Shown here: in pieces, positions 18,327 to 25,828 of the stretch
Layout of the letters: each line of letters begins with the position of its first letter
How positions within the stretch are numbered: position 1 is the first letter of the stretch
Assembly (NCBI RefSeq): GCF_002836515.1
Contig: NZ_PJBC01000012.1
Location: 1 to 64,000 of the forward strand
From: Pseudomonas sp. Choline-02u-1
GTDB taxonomy: Bacteria; Pseudomonadota; Gammaproteobacteria; Pseudomonadales; Pseudomonadaceae
Length of the DNA stretch: 64,000 bases
Reading direction: 5' to 3'
Translations under genes and position numbers: made by a program
The notes under the pieces: model-generated
The model's input: only the letters and a program-made list of their open reading frames with translations
Told to the model about the DNA's origin: nothing
The model's database searches: none

Positions 18327-19709
18327 TCAGCCAATAACTTGTGCTTCGGTCAGCTCCTCCAGTGTTTTGCCCCGCGTCTCCATCCCGAACAGCCACACCA
18401 CGCCCGCCGCTATCGCAAAGCATGCCGCGCCCAGCGCGAACACTCCGCCCTGCCCGGTAATCGGGAACACCAGCCCGGTCACCAGTGGCCCGAGCAATGA
18501 GCCAACGCGACCGATCGCCGAGGCGAACCCCGAGCCGGTTGCCCGTGCCGACGTCGGGTAAAGCTCCGGCGTGTAGGTGTAGAGCACCGCCCACATGCCG
18601 AACAGAAAGAATTGCATCAACAACCCGGTGCCAATCAGCAACGCCACGTTGCCGCCGAACACCGCGCTCTGCCCATACAAAAACGCCATCACCCCGCCGC
18701 CGAGCAAGGTGACGATACACACCGGTTTACGCCCCCAACGCTCGACCAGCCACGCCGCCATGAGGAAGCCGGGAATCCCGCCGAGCGAGATCAGCACCGT
18801 GTAGTACACCGACTGCGTCACGGCGAAACCCGATTGCTGCAGCAAGGCGCTGAGCCAGGAAGTCAGCCCGTAAAAGCCCAGCAATGCGAAGAACCACAGG
18901 CTCCAGATCATCGTCGTGCGCTGGCGATACTGCGGCGACCAGATCTGTTTGAGAGCCGAGAAAAAATTACCCGGCGGCGTCACCGTGCGTGGCAAACGGA
19001 CAGGCTCCGGCAACGCCGCACCGCGCAGCGAAGCACGCACGCGCTTTTCGATGCCGTCCAACACCTTGTCCGCGTCGGCTTCGCGCCCGGCCTGTTCCAG
19101 CCAACGCGGCGACTCGGGAATGAAAAAGCGGATCGCCAGAACAAACACCGCCGGCACCGCCAGCACCAGAAAGATATCGCGCCAGCCAATCAGCGGCAGC
19201 AGGAAGTACGAGAGCACACCCGCCGCGACAAAACCCAGCGGCCAGAAGCCGTCCATCAATGCGATGTAACGGCCACGGCGTTGCGCCGGAATCAGCTCCG
19301 ACAGCATCGATTGGGCGATGGGAAACTCCATGCCCATGCCGATTCCCAGCAGGATGCGCAACAGCGTCAGCGTTTCCACGGTCTGCGCCGTCGAGCACAG
19401 GTAACTGGCCACACCCCACAACACGATGCTCCACTGAAAAACCGGTTTGCGCCCGAAGCGGTCGGCGAGCATTCCCGACAACGACGCCCCGAGCACCATG
19501 CCGAAGAAGCTCGAGCTGGCCAGCAGGCCGGCTTGCGCACTGCTCAGGCCGAACTCGGCTTTGATCGAGCCGAGCAGGAACGTCATCATCGCCAGATCCA
19601 TGGAATCGAAGAAAAACGCCAGGGCAATGATGATGAAAATGACGCGGTGATAACCACTGAGCGGCAGCCGTTCCAGGCGCTCTGCCGCGCTAAAGCGTTG
19701 TGTATTCAT
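18327..19709 (-). CDS. MFS transporter, aromatic acid / sugar-porter type
   Basis: A 460-residue, 12-helix major facilitator protein. The loop 2-3 motif GMLADRFGRKPVF is clear and is repeated in weaker form as LVERWGRKPVC between helices 8 and 9, as in the MHS, AAHS and sugar-porter families. The opening GYHRVIFIIIALAFFFDSMDLAMM resembles aromatic acid and metabolite importers. The start ATG 19709 has GGGGAGCG upstream; ATG 19760 is rejected. The substrate is unknown. The ArsR-like regulator gene upstream on the same strand may control it. Confidence 0.87.
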   Translation of the reverse strand: MNTQRFSAAERLERLPLSGYHRVIFIIIALAFFFDSMDLAMMTFLLGSIKAEFGLSSAQAGLLASSSFFGMVLGASLSGMLADRFGRKPVFQWSIVLWGVASYLCSTAQTVETLTLLRILLGIGMGMEFPIAQSMLSELIPAQRRGRYIALMDGFWPLGFVAAGVLSYFLLPLIGWRDIFLVLAVPAVFVLAIRFFIPESPRWLEQAGREADADKVLDGIEKRVRASLRGAALPEPVRLPRTVTPPGNFFSALKQIWSPQYRQRTTMIWSLWFFALLGFYGLTSWLSALLQQSGFAVTQSVYYTVLISLGGIPGFLMAAWLVERWGRKPVCIVTLLGGGVMAFLYGQSAVFGGNVALLIGTGLLMQFFLFGMWAVLYTYTPELYPTSARATGSGFASAIGRVGSLLGPLVTGLVFPITGQGGVFALGAACFAIAAGVVWLFGMETRGKTLEELTEAQVIG

Positions 19710-19835
19710 GTTGCGCTCCCCATCCGGAAAATCCCCGGATCGAGTGTGCGTGATGGTCATTCAGAGGTCGTACTGGATGCGACCTGTTCACAGCCGTAGG
19801 CGACGTTGCGCTTCAGTTCATCCCGGAGCAGCGCT

Positions 19836-20570
19836 CTAGAACGCTGTTTCCAGCTCGGTTTCCTTGGCAAAGCGATGAATTTCGCACTGGCCGGTGGCGG
19901 TCAACTGCAAGGCACGCGAATCGTTTGGCAAGGTCAGCCAGCCGGACTGCATGAACAACTGCAGTAGCGCCGCGCCCAGTGAGCCGCCCATGTGCGGACG
20001 GCGCTCGCTCCAGTCCGGGCAGGCGCAAGCGACCTGCACGTTGCGGTGCGCCAGGGCCTGAATGAACACGCCGCGCTGGGCCAGTCGGGTTGAGCCCTTG
20101 TGCGTCACCACGACCCGTTGCTCGAGTTGTTCGATCCAGCCCGCATCGAGCAGGCGCTGATACAGGTCGGCTGCCAGAGTGCCGCCCAGATGATCGTCGC
20201 AGAACCGCGCGCGCAACAGCGAAGACGGCGCCGCCTGCGGCTTGACCATCGGCGTGGTGTGTTTCAGCGCGGCAGGCACTTGCCGTGGTGCGCTGGCAAT
20301 GGTGGCGCTGGCCAGCGCCTCGATCGCCGCGCCCACCTCCGGCGCTGCCAGGCGGAAGAAGCGTTTGCGCCCACGCATTTCGATGTTCAACAGTCCACCT
20401 GCGGACAGTCGCCCCAGATGCGCACTGGCCGACGACGGCGAGAGCCCGGCCAGCAACGCCAGCTCCTCGGCTTGCCGCGCCGAGCCATCCATCAACGCCC
20501 ACATCATTGCGCTGCGCTTGGGGTCGGCCAGCAATGTCGCGATCTGGCTGATGCACGGTGCATTTTCCAT
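19836..20570 (-). CDS. ArsR-type winged-helix transcriptional regulator, long form
   Basis: A 244-residue regulator. The N-terminal ArsR-like helix-turn-helix is at about residues 5-90 (ATLLADPKRSAMMWALMDGS, ELALLAGLSPSSASAHLGRL, then MRGRKRFFRLA). A second part of about 130 residues has LTATGQ-like wing sequence and a Cys-rich stretch VACACPDWSERRPHMGG. It lacks the classic ELCVCDL metal site. The start ATG 20570 has GGGAG seven bases upstream. The family commonly regulates neighbouring transporters, and the MFS gene follows 126 bases downstream. Confidence 0.82.
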   Translation of the reverse strand: MENAPCISQIATLLADPKRSAMMWALMDGSARQAEELALLAGLSPSSASAHLGRLSAGGLLNIEMRGRKRFFRLAAPEVGAAIEALASATIASAPRQVPAALKHTTPMVKPQAAPSSLLRARFCDDHLGGTLAADLYQRLLDAGWIEQLEQRVVVTHKGSTRLAQRGVFIQALAHRNVQVACACPDWSERRPHMGGSLGAALLQLFMQSGWLTLPNDSRALQLTATGQCEIHRFAKETELETAF

Positions 20571-20893
20571 TTGTTCACTCCCTGTCGAATCGTATCGTCT
20601 ACCGCTCGGAGACATCTTGGCCGCTAATGGCTGATCGGCCAACACGCGAAAACCGCCCTGGATCGGGGCAATGCTTGCCACCGACACCAGCTGCTCCGGC
20701 ACACAACCTTGCAGCAGAGTTGCAACCGCCACCAAAAAGCCGGCAACGCGTTACGGGATCTGCGCGCCAGGTGTCAGTGCAAGCATGAGGCGGGCGCTAG
20801 TATAAGCGGGTTAAGCCAGACGTCCTGCGCCTGTACCTGCGCAGTTGGCGATTGTTCCTGACAGAAATTTCTCTATTTACCTGCGACTAATGA
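20571..20893. other. 323-base gap with no recognised feature
   Basis: This is the upstream region of the ArsR-type regulator gene and the downstream side of the LysR gene; both are on the minus strand. It must hold the promoter of the former, but I see no clear palindrome, REP, terminator or convincing small gene. Confidence 0.5.
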
Positions 20894-21817
20894 TCAACTT
20901 TTGAGAAAGCCGGGAAACTGACTATTCAATTCGGCGCATCGGCTGGTGAGCATCTCTCTCAGCAGGTTCACCGGCTTACTCAATTGTGCGCGATGGGCGC
21001 ACAACAGATTCAGCGGTGCGCGCTCGCACAGCAGTTCCGGCATCAGCACTTTCAGGCGCCCGGCCAGCACATCGGTGCCGACGTCGAGCCAGGATTTGTA
21101 GGCGATGCCGGCGCCCGCCAGTGCCCATAACCGCACGACGTCGGCATCATCGCTGAAGCGGTCGCCGCTGACGGTCAGGCTGACTTCGCGTTTGCCATCG
21201 TGAAAACTCCAATGGTCATGAACGCGACTGCCGAGCATGTAGAGCAGGCAATTGTGCTGAGCCAGTTGCTCGAGCTGACGCGGCTCGCCATGCCGGGCCA
21301 GATAATCGGGGGATGCGCACAGCACGCGGCGATTGTGCGGGGCGATGGGCAAGGCGATCAGGCTGGAATCTTCCGGCTCGCCATAGCGCAGAGCAATGTC
21401 TACCGGTTGCCGGAACAAATCGGCGATTCGGTCGCCAAGCAACAACCGCACCGTCAGTTTCGGGTGCTCTCGCTGAAAGGCGTCGAGCCACGGCAGCAGC
21501 AGATTGCGCCCGAAGTCCGACGGCGCCGACAGCTGCAGAATCCCGCTGACCTGATCCTGACCGCTGGCGAGCAGACGACGCCCTTCGTCGAGATTGCTCA
21601 GGGCGGCGCGGGCATATTCGAGGAAGCCTTCGCCCTCGGCGGTCAGGCGCAGGCTGCGGGTCGAACGCGCGAGCAGCCGCGCACCGAGTTGTTGCTCGAT
21701 GCGCTTCAACGCCGCGCTGGCCACGGCTGCGGACATGTCCATCACCCGTGCCGCCGCCGACAGGCTACCCAGGTCCGCAGCACGGACAAACAACTGCAAG
21801 TCATCAAAACGCAGCAT
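20894..21817 (-). CDS. LysR-family regulator of the adjacent oxidoreductase pair
   Basis: A 307-residue LysR regulator of the AaeR/DmlR-like group. The helix-turn-helix is at residues 3-60 (LQLFVRAADLGSLSAAARVM, AVASAALKRIEQQLGARLL) and the effector domain runs from about residue 90. It is divergent from the monooxygenase-like and dehydrogenase genes across a 119-base gap, the typical arrangement of a LysR protein with its target operon. Confidence 0.88.
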   Translation of the reverse strand: MLRFDDLQLFVRAADLGSLSAAARVMDMSAAVASAALKRIEQQLGARLLARSTRSLRLTAEGEGFLEYARAALSNLDEGRRLLASGQDQVSGILQLSAPSDFGRNLLLPWLDAFQREHPKLTVRLLLGDRIADLFRQPVDIALRYGEPEDSSLIALPIAPHNRRVLCASPDYLARHGEPRQLEQLAQHNCLLYMLGSRVHDHWSFHDGKREVSLTVSGDRFSDDADVVRLWALAGAGIAYKSWLDVGTDVLAGRLKVLMPELLCERAPLNLLCAHRAQLSKPVNLLREMLTSRCAELNSQFPGFLKS

Positions 21818-21936
21818 GCGCAGCCCCGATTATCAAAAAAATATTGAAGGAGACTGCTCTTTTAGCCGGTTTTATCGTGCAGAGAAATAGCCAATGATGG
21901 CCTCCATCGATTTCGTCCCGACCTTGGAGTCCACGC

Positions 21937-22230
21937 ATGTCCCAGCCCTTTACCGCTGTCGCCACACTGACCGCCAAAACCGGCCAGCAGGACGTTCTCG
22001 AACAGGCCCTGCGCGCCCTCGTCGAACCGAGCCGCGCCGAGCCAGGTTGTGGGCAGTACGACCTGCACCGCGACCTCGCCGATCCGCAGGTTTTTTATGT
22101 GATCGAACAGTGGGCCAGTGACGAGATTCTTGAGGCGCATAACGCCAGCGCGCATTTTCTGAATTTTCAGACCAGCGCCGGCCACGCCATCGAACACTTT
22201 CAGCTCAAGCGCCTAGGCGCGATTGCCTGA
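21937..22230 (+). CDS. Putative quinol monooxygenase (ABM domain)
   Basis: A 97-residue protein of the antibiotic-biosynthesis-monooxygenase dimeric alpha-beta barrel family, similar to YgiN. The typical pattern is EQALRALVEPSRAEPGCGQY, then FYVIEQWASDEILEAHNASAHF. These small proteins act on quinols or other aromatic compounds without a bound cofactor. The gene lies 32 bases before a quinone-oxidoreductase-like gene, which fits a joint role in quinone handling. Confidence 0.85.
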   Translation: MSQPFTAVATLTAKTGQQDVLEQALRALVEPSRAEPGCGQYDLHRDLADPQVFYVIEQWASDEILEAHNASAHFLNFQTSAGHAIEHFQLKRLGAIA

Positions 22231-22262
22231 TTTCTTCTTCTATTAACTGTACGGAGCCACTT

Positions 22263-23276
22263 ATGAAAGCCATCGCCTATTACGCGTCCCTGCCGATCAG
22301 CGACGCCAAATCCCTGCAGGACATCGAACTGCCAGAACCGCTTGCCGGTCCGCGCGATCTGCTGGTGGAGGTCAAAGCCATCTCGGTCAACCCGGTCGAC
22401 ACCAAAGTGCGGCAGAACGCGGCGCCGGAAAACGGTGCGGCGAAAGTGCTGGGCTGGGACGTTGCCGGTGTGGTCAAGGCCGTCGGCAGCGACGTCACCC
22501 TGTTCAAGGCGGGCGACAAGGTTTTCTACGCCGGATCGATTGCCCGGGCCGGTGGCAACAGCGAGCTGCACGTTGTCGATGAGCGCATCGTCGGCCACAT
22601 GCCCAAGTCCCTTGGTTTCGCCGAAGCCGCCGCGCTGCCGCTGACCGCGATCACTGCTTGGGAATTGCTTTTCGAGCGCCTGCAAGTCAGCGAAGGCAGC
22701 ACCGATCAAGGCCAAAGCCTGCTGATCGTCGGCGCGGCGGGCGGAGTCGGCTCGATCCTCACCCAATTGGCCAAGCAGTTGACCGGCCTGAAAGTGATCG
22801 GCACCGCCTCCCGCGCGCAAACCCGCGACTGGGTCAGCGAACTGGGTGCCGACCTGGTCATCGATCACAGCCAGCCGCTGAGCGAAGAACTCAAGCGCGC
22901 CGGAATCGACAGCGTGACCCATGTTGCCAGCCTGACCCAGACTGATCAGCATTTGCCGCAACTGGTCGAAGCCCTCGCGCCGCAAGGCAAACTGGCACTG
23001 ATCGATGATCCGAAGTCGCTCGATATCAGCCTGCTCAAGCGCAAGAGCCTGTCGCTGCACTGGGAATTCATGTACACCCGTTCGCTGTTCGAAACGCCGG
23101 ACATGATCGAACAGCACAAGCTGCTCAACCGCGTCGCCGAGCTGATTGACGCGGGCACTTTGAAGACCACTCTGGGCGAGCACTTCGGCGTGATCAACGC
23201 GGCCAACTTGCGTCGCGCCCATGAATTGCTGGAAAGCGGCAAGGCCAAGGGGAAAATTGTTTTAGAAGGTTTCTAA
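22263..23276 (+). CDS. Zinc-type alcohol dehydrogenase-like / quinone oxidoreductase family protein
   Basis: A 337-residue medium-chain dehydrogenase/reductase. The NAD(P) site is LLIVGAAGGVGSILTQLAKQL near residue 155, shortened here to VGAAGGVGS; the start MKAIAYY is typical of this subfamily. No catalytic-zinc cysteine cluster is visible, which fits quinone or enone reductases rather than true alcohol dehydrogenases. It forms a likely operon with the ABM-domain gene, and a strong terminator follows seven bases after the stop. Confidence 0.88.
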   Translation: MKAIAYYASLPISDAKSLQDIELPEPLAGPRDLLVEVKAISVNPVDTKVRQNAAPENGAAKVLGWDVAGVVKAVGSDVTLFKAGDKVFYAGSIARAGGNSELHVVDERIVGHMPKSLGFAEAAALPLTAITAWELLFERLQVSEGSTDQGQSLLIVGAAGGVGSILTQLAKQLTGLKVIGTASRAQTRDWVSELGADLVIDHSQPLSEELKRAGIDSVTHVASLTQTDQHLPQLVEALAPQGKLALIDDPKSLDISLLKRKSLSLHWEFMYTRSLFETPDMIEQHKLLNRVAELIDAGTLKTTLGEHFGVINAANLRRAHELLESGKAKGKIVLEGF

Positions 23277-23282
23277 AAACAC

Positions 23283-23328
23283 AAAACCTCGCAGTCGCTG
23301 CTCTGCCAGAGCGGCTGCGAGGTTTTTT
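23283..23328. terminator. Intrinsic terminator after the oxidoreductase operon
   Basis: Arms AAAACCTCGCAG and CTGCGAGGTTTT enclose an inner GCTCTG/AGAGC hairpin, followed by TTTTTT on the plus strand. This is a textbook rho-independent terminator, and the A-run on its left could make it work in both directions. Confidence 0.9.
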
Positions 23329-23427
23329 GCCGTCAGTCAGTTGCTTGACCCTTGTCACAATTGCGCGGGAATCGGGGTCTACAATCGAAGCCTCTGCGAT
23401 ACATCTTTTACGCAAGGGAGGTCAGCA

Positions 23428-23601
23428 ATGAAGATCCTGATAAAAGAAGTGGCAAAGTCTCAATGGCAAGTGCGCCTGGACCAGCACGTCGTGACCTTTC
23501 GCAGCGAAGCCGAGGCTCTGGCCTTCACGCGTACCCTCGAAGCGCGACTCTGCGCGCCCCACCAGATCCCCGAACCCAGCCAGCAGCGCGCTGCCGGCTG
23601 A
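23428..23601 (+). CDS. Small conserved-looking hypothetical protein, 57 residues
   Basis: A short gene with an excellent ribosome site (GGGAGG, six bases before ATG 23428). The product starts MKILIKEVAKSQWQVRLDQH and has a strand-strand-helix pattern (KEVAKSQWQVRLDQHVV, then FRSEAEALAFTRTLEARL). This resembles DUF2188-like or RNase H1 N-terminal-like small folds, but I do not recognise it. It lies between two terminators or gene ends and is convergent with the efflux gene. No function is proposed. Confidence 0.7.
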   Translation: MKILIKEVAKSQWQVRLDQHVVTFRSEAEALAFTRTLEARLCAPHQIPEPSQQRAAG

Positions 23602-23618
23602 GTTTTTTTAACGGGTCT

Positions 23619-24815
23619 TTAACCCTGGGCTTGCGCCAGCGCCCGGGCATTCTGCAGACGCCGGGTGAGCAGCGCGACGCCCACCACCAACAAACCGCAC
23701 AAGCTGATGACCATGGCCATCGGCACGGCGCTGCCATCGTGCAACGCCCCCACCAATGCTGCGGCACCGGCGGCGATGCTGAATTGCAGGCAACCGAGCA
23801 TCGCCGACGCACTGCCGGCGCGGGCGCCCTGACCGTTCATCGCGCAAGCCGAGGCGTTGGGAATGATGCATCCGAGGCTGGCAATGCAGATGAAGAGCGG
23901 AATCAGCAACGGCCAAAGCGCTTCCGGGCGCATTGCGCTGACCGCCAGCAACGTCAGCCCGGCGAGGAAATACACCCACACCGCGCGCACCAGCAGAAAC
24001 GCCGGGCCACGTTTGGCCAGCAGACGCGCATTGACCTGCGCCACCAGAATAAAGCCCGCCGCGTTGGTGCCGAATAGCCAGCCGAAATGCTCGGCCGGTA
24101 CGCCGTAGAGCTTGATGAACACAAACGGTGAACCGGCGATATAGGCAAACATCCCGGCGATGGCGATGCCGCCGGTCAGGGCATGGCCGAGGTAGACCGA
24201 GTCCTTGACCAGTCGCGCGTACTGGCGCAACGCGCCGGACAACGGCTGGCGTGGCACGTGGGCCGGCATGCTTTCGGGCAGACCCAATGCCACCGCCAGA
24301 CCTGCCGCCGCACTGAAACCGGTCAGAACCAGAAAAATCGACTGCCACCCCGTGGTGTTGACGAGCAGCCCACCCAGCATCGGCGCCAGAATCGGCGCCA
24401 GGCCCATCACCAGCATCAACTGGGAAAACACCTTCGCCGACCCCACCGCGTCGCACTTGTCGGCCACCACCGCACGGGAAATCACCATGCCTGCGCAGCC
24501 ACCGAGTGCCTGGACGAATCGCGCGCCGATCAGCCATTCCAGACTCGGCGCGTAGGCGCAGGCCAATGACGCCAGCGTGAACAGGGCAACGCCGCTGAGT
24601 AGCGGAAGCCGCCGGCCAAAACGATCGGAGATCGGCCCGTAAGCCAGTTGGCCCAGAGACAAACCGAGGAAGTACGCTGCCAGCGTCAGCTGGACATGCT
24701 GCTCATCGGTGCCGAACGCCAGCGCCATGGCGGGAAACGCAGGTAAGTAGAAGTCGATCGCCAAGGGACCGAAAGCGCTCAAGGCGCCGAGTATCAAAAT
24801 CGTGCGGAAATTCAT
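23619..24815 (-). CDS. Bcr/CflA-family multidrug efflux MFS transporter
   Basis: A 398-residue, 12-helix drug:proton antiporter of the Bcr/CflA type. Marks are LSAFGPLAIDFYLPAFPAMA at the start, GPISDRFGRRLPLL in loop 2-3, and GARFVQALGGCAGMVISRAVVAD, split as FVQALGGCAGMVISRAV, in helix 5 (motif C region). Relatives export bicyclomycin, chloramphenicol or amino acid derivatives. The substrate is unknown here. Confidence 0.9.
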   Translation of the reverse strand: MNFRTILILGALSAFGPLAIDFYLPAFPAMALAFGTDEQHVQLTLAAYFLGLSLGQLAYGPISDRFGRRLPLLSGVALFTLASLACAYAPSLEWLIGARFVQALGGCAGMVISRAVVADKCDAVGSAKVFSQLMLVMGLAPILAPMLGGLLVNTTGWQSIFLVLTGFSAAAGLAVALGLPESMPAHVPRQPLSGALRQYARLVKDSVYLGHALTGGIAIAGMFAYIAGSPFVFIKLYGVPAEHFGWLFGTNAAGFILVAQVNARLLAKRGPAFLLVRAVWVYFLAGLTLLAVSAMRPEALWPLLIPLFICIASLGCIIPNASACAMNGQGARAGSASAMLGCLQFSIAAGAAALVGALHDGSAVPMAMVISLCGLLVVGVALLTRRLQNARALAQAQG

Positions 24816-24902
24816 CAGGCATCCAGGTGGGCAAGTCGCAGCCCGACAGTCTAGCCGCGCCCGGACGCCTTGAACATTCCGATAGCTCGCTAACGATCAA
24901 TT

Positions 24903-25100
24903 TCAGACGAGCTTCACTTCATAACCCTCTTCGCGAATCGCTTCGATCACCTGATCGGCACTCAGCGCGCTTTCGACCCCAACTTCCCTGGCTGCCAGAT
25001 CGACGCGCACACTGGCTGCCGGGTCCATGGCCTGCACCGCTTGAGTAATGGCTTTGACGCAATGACCGCAGGACATGCCTTGAACATTGAACACTTGCAT
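24903..25100 (-). CDS. copZ: CopZ-like copper chaperone (HMA domain)
   Basis: A 65-residue cytoplasmic heavy-metal-associated domain protein. The Cu(I) site is GMSCGHCVKAI (C-x2-C, residues 8-18) and the fold ends EAIREEGYEVKLV. It delivers or buffers Cu(I) for the P-type ATPase encoded about 0.7 kb away on the other strand. The start has AGGAG upstream, and a CueR-type promoter lies 39-61 bases before the start codon. Confidence 0.92.
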   Translation of the reverse strand: MQVFNVQGMSCGHCVKAITQAVQAMDPAASVRVDLAAREVGVESALSADQVIEAIREEGYEVKLV

Positions 25101-25138
25101 GGGAAGACTCCTTTGAGTGAGATTGCCGGCAGTTTCGA

Positions 25139-25161
25139 GCTTGCCACGATGGCAAGGTCAA
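25139..25161 (-). promoter_or_regulatory. CueR-type promoter of copZ
   Basis: On the minus strand, TTGACC (-35) overlaps the dyad CCTTGCC-ATCGT-GGCAAGC. The dyad lies between -35 and -10, as MerR-family activators such as CueR require. It is nearly identical to the site before copA. Confidence 0.75.
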
Positions 25162-25248
25162 GTTCTGCGAGAAACTGCCGGGCTGGCATTCGGCGCCGCG
25201 CTCGGCCAAGCTGCGTGCATCAATGACTGAAATTCAGGAGATTCAGCC

Positions 25249-25632
25249 ATGCGCTGGTCAGCTTTGAGCCTGTTTGGCTTGCTCAGCCTCTTCGCCGCCG
25301 CCCCGCAGGTGCAAGCCGCCGGTGAGGATTACGCGGTACTGATCATTTCCCGCGAACGCCTTGAAGTGGCGACCTCGTGCGAGATCGGCGTGTACATCCA
25401 GGACCAGCTCTCGGCGCGCCTGTTTCAGGAGCAGAGCACTTCCTTCAACTTGCCACCGGGCAAGGTCTCGCTGCGCTTGAAACTGCTGCCGGGCCAGGCG
25501 CCGGGCTGCAATCCCGGCATGCTCGCGCCGGGTTCGCAGGAAATTGTGCTGCATGCAGGAGATGTATTGAAGTTTCGCCTGGCGATGAATGCCGAAGGCG
25601 TGTACCTGAAACCTGCAGGCCTCGGTTACTGA
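25249..25632 (+). CDS. Secreted protein of unknown function beside the copper genes
   Basis: A 127-residue protein with a clear Sec signal peptide (ALSLFGLLSLFAAAPQVQAA, cleavage near residue 24) and about 100 mature residues. The mature part has two cysteines (TSCEIG and PGCNPG) that could form a disulfide, and a beta-rich pattern. No His/Met-rich copper motif is present. It lies between copZ and copA, and its start codon is about 90 bases from the copZ CueR site, facing the other way. I do not recognise the family. Confidence 0.75.
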   Translation: MRWSALSLFGLLSLFAAAPQVQAAGEDYAVLIISRERLEVATSCEIGVYIQDQLSARLFQEQSTSFNLPPGKVSLRLKLLPGQAPGCNPGMLAPGSQEIVLHAGDVLKFRLAMNAEGVYLKPAGLGY

Positions 25633-25645
25633 CCGAACTTGCGAT

Positions 25646-25735
25646 CTGTGGAGTGGGCTTGCTCGCGAATGCGGCGGGTCATCAAACGATGATGGCGACT
25701 GATACGCCGCCTTCGCGAGCAAGCCCGCTCCCACA
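25646..25735. repeat. Inverted pair of REP elements (GAGCAAGCCCGCTCCCAC type)
   Basis: One degenerate copy (GTGGAGTGGGCTTGCTCGCG) faces one full copy, between the secreted protein gene and the copA promoter. Confidence 0.85.
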
Positions 25736-25768
25736 TTCTGGCACTGCGTCATATCGCGAAACTGGTGC

Positions 25769-25799
25769 TTGACCTTGCCCGCATGGCAAGGTTGATCCT
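25769..25799 (+). promoter_or_regulatory. CueR-type promoter of copA
   Basis: TTGACC (25769-25774) overlaps the dyad CCTTGCC-CGCAT-GGCAAGG (25773-25791). A TTGATCCT -10-like segment follows at the long spacing that MerR-type activators correct by DNA distortion. The copA start codon is 30 bases beyond. Confidence 0.8.
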
Positions 25800-25828
25800 G
25801 TAGGCATTCACTACAGGGAGCGCGACCG

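Noticed and set aside
20558..20788. Small plus-strand frame in the gap upstream of the ArsR-type gene
   Set aside because: Starts inside the regulator's own start region, has no ribosome site and gives a Pro/Arg-rich product with no pattern.
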